Below, one piece after another: positions 6,818-13,822 of a stretch of 14,998 nt of DNA. The notes under the pieces were generated by a model that saw only the letters and a program-made list of their open reading frames with translations, had not been told where the DNA came from and did no database searches. The position numbers were made by a program, and so were the translations under genes. Every line of letters starts with the position of its first letter. Position 1 is the first letter of the stretch. Origin of the DNA: JAWWBL01 sp033720975 (GTDB lineage Bacteria; Actinomycetota; Acidimicrobiia; Spongiisociales; ZC4RG35); NCBI GenBank assembly GCA_033720975.1, contig JAWWBL010000038.1, positions 1-14,998 of the forward strand. Direction: 5' to 3'.

Positions 6818-7848
6818 GAATTGGGCGCCGGTCCACGTGCTCGATCGGGTAAGGCGATCCACGCGATCCCCAAGGTCGCCAGACCGCTCAGGACAACCAA
6901 GCCCGTCCAGATCTCGGGTGGCCAAAGTATGTCGGAAACGACTTCGAAGGCGATGAGACACGCGGCCCATGCCGTCGCCACCGCGAGGGAGGTGACGAGC
7001 AGAGAGGCCCCCCGCCGCAGTGGTCCCGGCTGGAGAACGCGCCTCAACAACTCACCCGTGACTCCGCCAACAATGCCGAACGCCAAAGCAGTCTCTAGGT
7101 CCATCGTGAAAGCCACGGCGATGGCCGCGTTCACAACTGGCCAGATGACCAAGAAAACACCAGCTGGAAGGTTCCACCACCGCAATACGATCAGAACCGG
7201 GGCAACCATCACAGCTGTCGCCACGAGGGCTCCGGCGACGACATAGCCAACGGCGCCTTGCGCCTCTTCGTAGGGGATCCCGATCGCCCAGATCTGAGCG
7301 GGAATCCACATGTAGACCGCAAAGAAGGCCAGGGCCGCCGTGACCAGCAGGAGCGAGAGAATCAGCGGCGCTCGGTCAGATGGCATCAGATCGGTTGCAG
7401 GGTTACGAGCCCGGGTTGTCCGGATCGCTGTCGATAGGCCCAGCAGGCCTCCGACGAAAAGCATGAAGTGTGTTGGTGATAGGAGTGCGTCGATGCCCGA
7501 CTCGATGCCAAAGACCGAGTGCCAGATCCCGTCGCCCAATCCTCCCAGCCCGAACAGACCCAGCCCGAACACCGTCGGTCCATAGCCAATGGGTATGGCC
7601 TCCCGCCAAGATCGGCCGAGTCTCACGTTTCTGTAAACGATCCAGAACACCCAGGCGCTAGTGGCCAGGAAGCCCGAGTAGAAGACGGCGTGCCACGGGG
7701 TGAAAAAGCTCTCCAACTGGTCGACCAGGTTGGTGTGGGCATAGCCGTCGAGAAATATCCCGATCATCAGCCAAGCGCCCAGCAGCATCGTGACCAGATC
7801 GGCCCACGCATCCGTGACGAGCGAGGACTCGGTCCTCGTGGCGGTCAC
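6814..7848 (-). CDS. Polytopic membrane protein of unknown function
   Basis: I do not recognise a characterised family. The 344 residues contain about nine hydrophobic segments (near 18-34, 52-71, 89-105, 122-141, 161-181, 197-222, 228-248, 281-303 and 314-332), so it is an inner-membrane protein. Polar residues stand out inside or beside the first four segments: D34 and H38 in DGYAHTN, H53 in FFTPWHAVFYSGF, then D106, H110, E116, D120 and H127 in GDGIWHSVFGIESGID and LLSPTH. Their spacing looks like a conserved signature and could bind a metal or heme, which is inference. The GTG start overlaps the pheT stop as GTGA, and its stop overlaps the mpg ATG, so it is translated with its neighbours. 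No signal peptide is evident. Confidence 0.85.
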   Translation of the reverse strand: MTATRTESSLVTDAWADLVTMLLGAWLMIGIFLDGYAHTNLVDQLESFFTPWHAVFYSGFLATSAWVFWIVYRNVRLGRSWREAIPIGYGPTVFGLGLFGLGGLGDGIWHSVFGIESGIDALLSPTHFMLFVGGLLGLSTAIRTTRARNPATDLMPSDRAPLILSLLLVTAALAFFAVYMWIPAQIWAIGIPYEEAQGAVGYVVAGALVATAVMVAPVLIVLRWWNLPAGVFLVIWPVVNAAIAVAFTMDLETALAFGIVGGVTGELLRRVLQPGPLRRGASLLVTSLAVATAWAACLIAFEVVSDILWPPEIWTGLVVLSGLATLGIAWIALPDRARGPAPNS

Positions 7849-10220
7849 AGGCCCCTCAGTTTCGCCCCTATGTCAGAGGCGGCGGCGATCATCGCCTCCC
7901 TAACGGGAGCGACCTCCTCGTTGGTCAGCGTCTTGTCGGGTGCCCTCAGGCGATATCTGATCGCAACAGCTTTGTTCTCACCGAGCTCCTCCGGCGTGAA
8001 CTCGTCGAAGACCACTGCTCGCTCGAGAAGGGAGCCGGCTGCCTCCTTGGTCGCAGCGAGAATCGCATCGACAGTTTTGTCCCTTTCCATGAGAAACGAG
8101 AGGTCAAAGTCGACATGTGGATAAGGCGATGGAGCCGCCATCTCGACAGGAGCGACCGGGGCCACCAGGGGAGACATATCGAGCTCGGCTGCGGCCACCC
8201 GGCCCTCAAGGTCGAAGGAGCGCGCGGCACGAGGGCTCAATTCCCCAACAAACCCGACAGCCTTCCCGGCAACTGTGACCTCGGCTGTTCTTCCGGGGTG
8301 GTATCCGGCGGGAGCGGCAGGAGTCAAGGAATAGTCGCGGAGACCAAGAGCATCGGCCAGGCGTCTCCAAAGGGCCAAAGACACCGCACCGTCGGCATCT
8401 TGCGCGGCGCTGCCGATCATCTGGGGGCCTACCTTGCCGGCCACCACCCATCCCAAACGATCCACCTGGCGGGGAAGCCGGGAGTCCATCGGATCGGGAT
8501 CGGTGAAGAACACCTTGCCGGTCTCGAAGAGGCCAACCGAGCTGACACCGTGGGAGATGTTGTACCGCACTGAGCGCAGCAGGCCCGGGAGAAGGGTAGG
8601 GCGAAGCTTGGCCTCCTCGTCACTGAGCGGATTCTTCACCTCCAGCAATTCCTCGGCGCCAAACACCGCAACATCGTCTTCTCCCACAAAGGGCAAGTTG
8701 ACCGCTTGGTCGAGCCCGATCGAGGCAAGTGTGGATCGGAGTGTCCGCTCCCGGCGTTGGGCAGGGGTCAATCCTCCCGCGGGGCCGGTGGGTAGCGACG
8801 CCCCGAACTTGTCGAACCCGTGGACTCTCGCCACCTCCTCGATCAGGTCGGCGGGTCGCGTCACGTCCGGTCTGAAAGTGGGAACCGTGACCTCCATCGG
8901 CTCGGAGCCCTTGACCTCCATGCCGAGCCGCTCCAGGATCCTTGTTACACCGTCGGCTTCGAATCCGGGACCCAACAAGCGCTCCACCTCGCCGAGGCTG
9001 AGAGTGACGTGAGCCGGGCTCACCGGAGTCGGGTGCTCGTCCACCGCCCCTTCGAGAACCTCTCCCCCGGCCCATTCGGCCACAAGGGCACTGGCACGCT
9101 TGTTGGCGATGTCGGCCAGCTCCGGATCGACGCCACGCTCGAAACGGGTGGCAGCCTCGGAGCGGAGGTCATGGCGCCTCCACATCCTCATGATCGTGGG
9201 GGGGTCCCACGACGCTGCCTCCATCAGGACCCTGGTGGTCGACGCAGACACCTCACTGCGGGCACCGCCCATCGTTCCCGACATGGAGGTCGGGCCGTCA
9301 TCGTCGTAGATGATCAAGTCCTCGGGGACCAGCTCCCTCTCCTCACCGTCAAGCGTGACAATCGTCTCACCATCCTGAGCACGCCTGATCGTGAGGCGGC
9401 CACCGGCGATGGAGTCCGCATCAAAGGCGTGCAGCGGATGGCCAAGTTCGAACATCACGTAGTTGGTTGCGTCCACCACGTTGGAGATGGCGCGAGTGCC
9501 GACTTTGTGCAGGCGATGCCGAACCTTGAGCGGCGAAGTTCCCATCTTGACTCCCCGGATCTCACGAGCCGTGAAGCGACGGCAACCGACCGCGTCCTCG
9601 ATTTGGACGGCGATGTCGGTGGCCCCCTTCACCGTGGTCAGTTCAACCGGAGGGACGTGGTGATCGATGTCGAAGTACGCACCCAGGTCCCGTGCCACAC
9701 CGATCATCGACAGCGCGTCCGGTCTGTTTGGGGTCACGTCCAGATCGAAAACAACGTCGGGCAATTCGACGAGCTCGGCGAAGTCGACGCCGATCTCGGG
9801 GTTGCCGTCGAGAACCAATATCCCCGAGTGATCCTCCCCGAGGCCAAGCTCGGCTTCCGAACAGATCATCCCATTCGAGTCGACGCCGCGAATAGTGCGC
9901 CTGGTGATCTCGAAGTCCCCGGGTAGCAGGGCACCGGGCTTTGCGACGGCGACCGTCGCGCCTGCATCGAAGTTCCATGCTCCGCAGATGATTTGCTCGG
10001 GTCCTGACCCGCTGTCGACCTGGCACACCCGAATCTTGTCCGCATCCGGATGGGCGGCTACGTCGATGACCCTCCCCACAACCACACCCGACCATCCGAT
10101 ATCTAGGTTCTCGACCCCGTCCACGGTGAGCCCAAGCATGTCGAACGCATACGTGATTTCCTCGACATCGGCGGTGGGAAGCTCGATGAAGTCCTTCAAC
10201 CAGCTCAGAGGTACCCGCAT
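7845..10220 (-). CDS. pheT: Phenylalanine-tRNA ligase beta subunit
   Basis: Forms the alpha2-beta2 phenylalanyl-tRNA synthetase with PheS. The beta subunit binds tRNA-Phe and edits mischarged Tyr-tRNA. The 791 residues are full length. Seen in order: N-terminal MRVPLSWLKDFIEL, an EMAP/OB-type tRNA-binding domain at about 40-150 (VVVGRVIDVAAHPDADKIRV), the B3/B4 editing region, a B5 domain at about 400-475, the catalytic-like core, and a C-terminal ferredoxin-like anticodon-binding domain at about 697-791 that begins SPYPHVDFDLSF. The ATG overlaps the pheS stop in TGATG, and a GAGG lies about eight bases upstream. Its TGA overlaps the GTG of the membrane-protein gene. Confidence 0.98.
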   Translation of the reverse strand: MRVPLSWLKDFIELPTADVEEITYAFDMLGLTVDGVENLDIGWSGVVVGRVIDVAAHPDADKIRVCQVDSGSGPEQIICGAWNFDAGATVAVAKPGALLPGDFEITRRTIRGVDSNGMICSEAELGLGEDHSGILVLDGNPEIGVDFAELVELPDVVFDLDVTPNRPDALSMIGVARDLGAYFDIDHHVPPVELTTVKGATDIAVQIEDAVGCRRFTAREIRGVKMGTSPLKVRHRLHKVGTRAISNVVDATNYVMFELGHPLHAFDADSIAGGRLTIRRAQDGETIVTLDGEERELVPEDLIIYDDDGPTSMSGTMGGARSEVSASTTRVLMEAASWDPPTIMRMWRRHDLRSEAATRFERGVDPELADIANKRASALVAEWAGGEVLEGAVDEHPTPVSPAHVTLSLGEVERLLGPGFEADGVTRILERLGMEVKGSEPMEVTVPTFRPDVTRPADLIEEVARVHGFDKFGASLPTGPAGGLTPAQRRERTLRSTLASIGLDQAVNLPFVGEDDVAVFGAEELLEVKNPLSDEEAKLRPTLLPGLLRSVRYNISHGVSSVGLFETGKVFFTDPDPMDSRLPRQVDRLGWVVAGKVGPQMIGSAAQDADGAVSLALWRRLADALGLRDYSLTPAAPAGYHPGRTAEVTVAGKAVGFVGELSPRAARSFDLEGRVAAAELDMSPLVAPVAPVEMAAPSPYPHVDFDLSFLMERDKTVDAILAATKEAAGSLLERAVVFDEFTPEELGENKAVAIRYRLRAPDKTLTNEEVAPVREAMIAAASDIGAKLRGL

Positions 10221-11266
10221 CAGAACTGCCTCAGAAATCGCACATCGTTTTCGATGAAGTACCGCAGCGAATCGATCCCGTGCCGCACCTGGGCCAGACG
10301 CTCAGGTCCCACGCCGAAGGCAAAACCGGTGACCTGGGCCGGGTCATAACCGACCGCCTCGAAGACGTTCGGGTCGACCATGCCGCACCCGAGAAGCTCG
10401 ATCCAGCCGGCACCACCACACACCCGACAGCCGGGTTCTCCGCCGTCACAGTTGAAGCAAGAGACATCGAGTTCTGCGCTGGGCTCGGTGAAAGGAAAGA
10501 AGTGGGGGCGAAGACGCACTTCGCTCTGTGCCCCGAAGAACTCCTTGGCGAAATGGAGCAGGGTTCCCTTGAGATCCCCGAACTGGATGTCGGTGTCCAC
10601 TGCGAGGCCCTCGATCTGGTGGAAGACCGGAAGATGGGTGGCATCGATCGTGTCGAGCCGATAGCAGCGGCCCGGTACCACGATGAACGTCGGTGGCTCG
10701 TTCTGCTCCATCCAGCGTGCCTGGACCGGGGAAGTGTGGGCCCTCATGAGGACCTCGTCCTCTGGATCGCCCCAGTCGAGGTACATGGTGTCGTTTTCCC
10801 ACCTCGACGGATGGTTAGCGGGTGTGTTCAGGGCATCGAAGTTGTACCAGGCGAGTTCCGCCTCGGGCCCCTCAGCAACCTGATACCCCAGCCCCACGAA
10901 TATGTCGACGACCTCGTCGATTGTCTGCTGCACCAGGTTGAGCGACCCAATCGGAAGAGAAATGGCCTCGAGCGTCACATCGATTGCCTCTGCGCGCAGC
11001 CGACGTTCCTCCTCCGCTGCGTCGAGTTCACTCCGTCTCGATGAGAGGAGAGACTCGATAGCCTGGGTCGCCTCATTGAGCTTGGCCCCGACCGTAGGGC
11101 GCATGGACGGCTCCAACTCGCCCATCGACCGTCTCACCTGCCCAACCGCGGATTCCTTTCCGAGAAGTGATGATTCCGCATCGTTCAGCTCGTCCAGCGT
11201 CGACGCCGCTGCCACCACCGCCGGGGCGGCCTCCACGGCCTGTGAAAGAGCTGAAACCGGGTCCAT
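10220..11266 (-). CDS. pheS: Phenylalanine-tRNA ligase alpha subunit
   Basis: Catalytic subunit that makes Phe-tRNA with PheT. The 348 residues begin with a coiled-coil tRNA-binding arm (about 1-100), followed by the class II catalytic core. Seen: motif 2 around R200 in VPGRCYRLDTIDATHLPVFH, the substrate segment FFPFTEPSAE (256-265) and motif 3 GVGPERLAQV (318-327). Two CxxC pairs (C270/C273 and C280/C283) before ELLGCGMVDP suggest a small structural zinc knuckle, seen in some PheS proteins. The usual GxxHP stretch at the arm/core junction reads GSLNLV (107-112). The same frame is open upstream to 11734, but those 156 residues lack PheS character and lie over the methyltransferase gene. The ATG at 11266 gives the expected N terminus, 13 nt after that gene. 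Confidence 0.97.
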   Translation of the reverse strand: MDPVSALSQAVEAAPAVVAAASTLDELNDAESSLLGKESAVGQVRRSMGELEPSMRPTVGAKLNEATQAIESLLSSRRSELDAAEEERRLRAEAIDVTLEAISLPIGSLNLVQQTIDEVVDIFVGLGYQVAEGPEAELAWYNFDALNTPANHPSRWENDTMYLDWGDPEDEVLMRAHTSPVQARWMEQNEPPTFIVVPGRCYRLDTIDATHLPVFHQIEGLAVDTDIQFGDLKGTLLHFAKEFFGAQSEVRLRPHFFPFTEPSAELDVSCFNCDGGEPGCRVCGGAGWIELLGCGMVDPNVFEAVGYDPAQVTGFAFGVGPERLAQVRHGIDSLRYFIENDVRFLRQF

Positions 11267-11279
11267 CGTCGGCGGCAGG

Positions 11280-12008
11280 TTATACCCGGCCTTGGGGGTT
11301 TCCCTTCCGGCGTGCCAACTCGTAGACGACGATCCCGGCGGCAACCGCAGCGTTGAGGCTCTCAGTCGGTCCCGGCGTCTCGACCGACACCTTGAAATCG
11401 GCGTTCGATACGAGGTCCTCGGGAAGCCCTGATGCTTCCTCACCGATGAGAATCGCAACCTGTTCGGCGTCGACGTCGTAGGGGGGAATGCCGCCCGTGA
11501 CCACGGTGGCGACCTGCGCACATCCAAGCTCCGCCGGCTGGTCGATTGCGACAACGGGAGTCTGAAATTGACCCGCGGCACCAGAGCGTATGGCCTTGGG
11601 CGACCACGGGTCGGCCGAACCCGGGGTGTAGGCGAAGGCCATGCCGAATGCGGCAGCAGTGCGGACCAGCGTGCCCAGATTCCCTGGGTCGGAAACACCC
11701 ACCGACACCAGAACGTCTCGGGAGCCGACTTCACCGGGCGCCGGGATGTCGACCACCGCTACCGGCCCGCGCGGCGTCCTCGTCCCGGCGAGGCGTGCCA
11801 TCGCCTTCTCGTTGACCGCAATCGACCCCTTCGGCCCTTCTCCGGGGAGTGCGAAGGCGGTTCGGACTGCTGCTCCCGCCTCGATTGCGTCCGAGAGCAG
11901 GGCTGGCCCTTCGATCAAAGTCTGGCCGCGCTCCCGGCGAGCGCGCGCTCGATGCAACCGGGCAGCGTCAACCACGGTGCGACTGCGGTGGCCGAGTGTC
12001 GGCTCCAA
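11280..12008 (-). CDS. TrmH/SpoU-family RNA 2'-O-methyltransferase
   Basis: A SAM-dependent methyltransferase that methylates ribose 2'-hydroxyls in rRNA or tRNA through a trefoil-knot active site. The 242 residues have an N-terminal substrate-binding segment (HRARARRERGQTLIEGP, about 19-35) and the three SpoU motifs: DPGNLGTLVRTA (108-119, with N110 and R116), ILIGEEASGLP (186-196) and ESLNAAVAAGIVVYE (216-230). A homologue at this spot, between rplT and pheS, is common in actinobacteria and often annotated tsnR or rRNA methyltransferase. The true RNA target cannot be read from sequence. The start chosen is TTG at 12008, 18 nt after rplT, because no ATG or GTG gives a fuller N terminus; a GTG at residue 12 is the alternative. 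Confidence 0.92.
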   Translation of the reverse strand: MEPTLGHRSRTVVDAARLHRARARRERGQTLIEGPALLSDAIEAGAAVRTAFALPGEGPKGSIAVNEKAMARLAGTRTPRGPVAVVDIPAPGEVGSRDVLVSVGVSDPGNLGTLVRTAAAFGMAFAYTPGSADPWSPKAIRSGAAGQFQTPVVAIDQPAELGCAQVATVVTGGIPPYDVDAEQVAILIGEEASGLPEDLVSNADFKVSVETPGPTESLNAAVAAGIVVYELARRKGNPQGRV

Positions 12009-12026
12009 TGACAGGCCCCAACCGGG

Positions 12027-12377
12027 TCAGGCCTTCTTGGCGACCTCGACGAGTTGGGAGAAGGCCTGAGGGTCGTTCACCGCGAGCTCGGCGAGCATTT
12101 TGCGATCGACTTCGATCTCTGCGGCCTTCAGGCCGGCGATGAAGCGGCTGTAGGTCGTGCCGTTCTGCCTGGCTGCCGCATTGATCCTCGCGATCCAGAG
12201 TCTCCTGAAATCGCCCTTGCGTGCTCGACGGTCCCGGTAGGAGTCCTGCATCGCATGCATGACTTGCTCGTTGGCGGTCTTGAAGCGACGGCTCCGGGCC
12301 CCCTTGTATCCCTTCGCCCGGTCGAGGACCTTCTTGTGTGATTTCTTGGCGTGAACTGCGCGCTTGACACGAGCCAT
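12027..12377 (-). CDS. rplT: 50S ribosomal protein L20
   Basis: L20 is an early-assembly 23S rRNA-binding protein. In several bacteria it also represses its own infC-rpmI-rplT operon. The 116 residues are the usual length, with the basic N terminus MARVKRAVHAKKSHKKVL and RAKGYKGARSRRFKTANEQ, and the globular part from WIARINAAARQNG to the end. The ATG is preceded by a strong GGAGG eight bases away, in which the rpmI stop codon TAG is embedded. If the infC leader is an L20-responsive attenuator, this gene product would be the regulator (inference). Confidence 0.98.
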   Translation of the reverse strand: MARVKRAVHAKKSHKKVLDRAKGYKGARSRRFKTANEQVMHAMQDSYRDRRARKGDFRRLWIARINAAARQNGTTYSRFIAGLKAAEIEVDRKMLAELAVNDPQAFSQLVEVAKKA

Positions 12378-12383
12378 GGTCGT

Positions 12384-12392
12384 CCCCTCCTA
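12384..12392 (-). promoter_or_regulatory. rplT ribosome binding site fused to the rpmI stop codon
   Basis: On the minus strand TAGGAGGGG holds the rpmI stop TAG (12392-12390) and the SD GGAGG (12390-12386), eight bases before the rplT ATG. Ribosomes finishing rpmI stop on the rplT SD, which implies translational coupling. Confidence 0.85.
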
Positions 12393-12584
12393 TTTCCCTA
12401 GCTGCTTCTTGATCACCTTGGCGTCGCCGGGCGCCATCTCGACCTCCCGACTCCGCCTGCGAAAGGTCTTCTTCCCTTTGGCAAGGCGGTAATGGCCCTT
12501 GCCGGACTGACGTCGCATGTACTTGCCGGAGCCAGTCACCTTTATCCGCTTCTTGGCCCCGCTGTGGGTCTTCATCTTCGGCAC
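12390..12584 (-). CDS. rpmI: 50S ribosomal protein L35
   Basis: Small basic protein of the large ribosomal subunit. The 64 residues match the family: MPKMKTHSGAKKRIKVTGSG at the N terminus, then HYRLAKGKKTFRRRSR and a C terminus ending KVIKKQLGK. It starts with GTG, read as Met. The preceding AAGGAGG is five bases away and contains the infC stop TAA. It sits between infC and rplT as in most bacteria, and the tight spacing argues for coupled, equimolar synthesis with L20. Confidence 0.97.
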   Translation of the reverse strand: MPKMKTHSGAKKRIKVTGSGKYMRRQSGKGHYRLAKGKKTFRRRSREVEMAPGDAKVIKKQLGK

Positions 12585-12589
12585 GTCAG

Positions 12590-12597
12590 CCTCCTTA
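12590..12597 (-). promoter_or_regulatory. rpmI ribosome binding site fused to the infC stop codon
   Basis: TAAGGAGG on the minus strand contains the infC stop TAA (12597-12595) and a near-perfect SD (12596-12590), five bases before the rpmI GTG. It supports the GTG start and coupling of L35 to IF-3 translation. Confidence 0.85.
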
Positions 12598-13146
12598 CTC
12601 TTCTTCCTGCGATTCTCTTTTGTCCGACTGAGGCCTGGGCCGACGCAACGGCGCGAGCACCATCGTCATGGTCCCGCCTTCCTTCTTCGGCGCCTGCTCG
12701 ACGGTCCCGAACTCGGCCAGCCCATCAGCCAGCCGCTCGAGCAATTCTCGGCCAACTCCCGGTCGCTCGTTCTCACGTCCTCGGAAGCGGATGTTGACCT
12801 TGACTTTGTCGCCTCCCAGGAGAAAGTCCCTTGCTTTCCTCTGAGTGATCTCAAAGTCGTGGTCGCCGATCCGCACCTTCATCCGGAGCTCTTTGATCGT
12901 CGTGCGGGTTTGCTTCTTTCGAGCCTCGCGTTGCTTCACCGACTGCTCGTACTTGTATCTGCCGTAGTCCATGAGCCGACAGACCGGCGGGTTGGCGTTG
13001 GGCGCCACCTCTACGAGATCGAGGTCCAGTTGCTCGGCCAACCACAGCGCCTCTCTTGTCGTCTTGACACCGATCTGCTCTCCGTCAGGTGCGACCACGC
13101 GGACCTCTTTGGCCCTTATCGCACCATTCACGCGCAACTCGTTGAT
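12595..13146 (-). CDS. infC: Translation initiation factor IF-3, ATC start
   Basis: IF-3 binds the 30S subunit, keeps it apart from 50S and rejects non-canonical start codons. The N-terminal domain (EVRVVAPDGEQIGVKT, then DLDLVEVAPNANPPVCRLMD and YGRYKYEQ) is joined by a basic linker (REARKKQTR) to the C-terminal domain (KELRMKVRIGDHDFE through PKKEGGTMTMVLAP). The first ATG/GTG/TTG-type start is TTG at 13137. However, a perfect AGGAGG at 13159-13154 lies seven bases before an in-frame ATC at 13146, and the resulting N terminus (I/M)NELRVNGAIRAKEVR resembles the usual INxxIR start of IF-3. I therefore take ATC, giving 183 residues. Rare AUU/AUC/AUA starts in infC are known and allow IF-3 to repress its own translation. 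It is the first gene after an attenuator-like leader. Confidence 0.95.
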   Translation of the reverse strand: MNELRVNGAIRAKEVRVVAPDGEQIGVKTTREALWLAEQLDLDLVEVAPNANPPVCRLMDYGRYKYEQSVKQREARKKQTRTTIKELRMKVRIGDHDFEITQRKARDFLLGGDKVKVNIRFRGRENERPGVGRELLERLADGLAEFGTVEQAPKKEGGTMTMVLAPLRRPRPQSDKRESQEEE

Positions 13147-13153
13147 GCTGTTT

Positions 13154-13159
13154 CCTCCT
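13154..13159 (-). promoter_or_regulatory. infC Shine-Dalgarno that decides an ATC start
   Basis: AGGAGG on the minus strand is the strongest SD in the window and stands seven bases before ATC (13146-13144). The TTG at 13137 would be 16 bases away, too far for efficient use. The SD begins eight bases after the T-run of the leader terminator. Confidence 0.85.
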
Positions 13160-13166
13160 GTTGATC

Positions 13167-13197
13167 AAACAAAAAGCAGCAGGCCAGAACCTGCTGC
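13167..13197 (-). terminator. Intrinsic terminator in the infC leader (attenuator)
   Basis: On the minus strand a perfect 8-bp stem (GCAGCAGG at 13197-13190, CCTGCTGC at 13183-13176) with a 6-nt loop is followed by TTTTTGTTT. It lies after ribH but immediately before the infC SD. It could end ribBA-ribH transcripts, control infC-rpmI-rplT by attenuation, or both. In B. subtilis a leader terminator at the same place is controlled by L20. Confidence 0.85.
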
Positions 13198-13280
13198 ATC
13201 GACTCTCGCAGAACCTCCGTAAAGGGCCTCGCACATGACCTCGGCTCGCCGGTTCGTGGTGTCACGCTGCGGCCGGGTGG

Positions 13281-13296
13281 GGAAGCAGCAGCTTCC
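13281..13296 (-). promoter_or_regulatory. Upstream leader hairpin / candidate antiterminator segment
   Basis: GGAAGC and GCTTCC form a 6-bp stem with a 4-nt loop. On the minus strand this segment contains CTGCTGCTT (13291-13283), identical to CTGCTGCTT in the 3' arm of the terminator (13182-13174). It can therefore pair with the terminator's 5' arm GCAGCAG and prevent the terminator from forming. The regulatory role is inferred. Confidence 0.5.
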
Positions 13297-13360
13297 GCTC
13301 TTCGCTTCAATTGACTCCGGGATGGTACCAGGGGGCCGTAGCCATTCCACATCAAGGGTG

Positions 13361-13822
13361 TCAGGCCCCACGCAGCTTCCTGAGAGCATTGGCGGTCAGA
13401 ATTGCCGCATCTGCGGCCTCGACACCCTTGTTGGCATCATTGCCACCGGCACGGTCGACGGCTTGTGCGTAGTCATGCACGGCGAGAATGGCATTTGCGA
13501 CGGGAACGCCTGTGTCGAGAGCGACCCTGGCAACACCGTGCGTCGACTCGGTCACGACGATGTCGTAGTGATCGGTCTCCCCCTTGATCACGGCCCCTAT
13601 GGCGATGACGGCGTCATGGTCCTCGGCGAGGGCTCGAGCCCCCACCGGCAACTCCAGGGCCCCGGGAACACGTACCACAGTGATCTCGGAGACTCCATTC
13701 TCCTCACATCTTCGTTTGGCCGCATCGAGCATCGACTCTGTGATCGCCTGGTTCCACGATGCAACGGCTATGCCGATGCGAAGGCCTGCCCCGTCGAGGT
13801 TGCCTTCAATCGTCCGAATCAC
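13361..13822 (-). CDS. ribH: 6,7-dimethyl-8-ribityllumazine synthase
   Basis: Condenses 5-amino-6-ribitylaminouracil with 3,4-dihydroxy-2-butanone 4-phosphate, the product of RibB, to make the direct precursor of riboflavin. The 153 residues are a normal length. Seen: RIGIAVASWNQAIT with the ring-stacking aromatic residue (W23), VPGALELP, IGAVIKGETDHYD with catalytic H85, DTGVPV and the NKGVEAA segment near the C terminus. The start is a GTG at 13822, 17 nt inside the 3' end of ribBA, so the two genes are probably coupled. The synthase usually assembles as a pentamer or 60-mer shell. Confidence 0.96.
   Translation of the reverse strand: MIRTIEGNLDGAGLRIGIAVASWNQAITESMLDAAKRRCEENGVSEITVVRVPGALELPVGARALAEDHDAVIAIGAVIKGETDHYDIVVTESTHGVARVALDTGVPVANAILAVHDYAQAVDRAGGNDANKGVEAADAAILTANALRKLRGA

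Larger units (their letters stand above)
13147..13360 (-). promoter_or_regulatory. ribH-infC intergenic region and infC leader
   Basis: This 214-nt gap is the only long one between ribBA and tyrS. It carries the hairpin at 13281-13296, the terminator at 13167-13197 and the infC SD. I did not find a convincing -35/-10 pair. A promoter is expected here or in the end of ribH if infC is transcribed separately. A 23-codon reading frame (13236-13165) crosses the terminator; its SD is poor. Confidence 0.6.

Noticed and set aside
6818..6970. A 51-residue N-terminal extension of Mpg
   Set aside because: It overlaps the membrane-protein gene in another frame and is not Mpg-like. The ATGA overlap at 6814-6817 is the better start.
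8820..9926. A 368-codon open frame on the plus strand opposite pheT
   Set aside because: It lies wholly inside pheT, and its translation is rich in His, Arg and Gly with no recognisable domain. Long antisense frames are expected in high-GC genes.
11267..11734. A 156-residue N-terminal extension of PheS
   Set aside because: The added residues overlap the methyltransferase gene, are rich in Arg, Ser and Pro, and lack any PheS features. The ATG at 11266 gives the normal N terminus.
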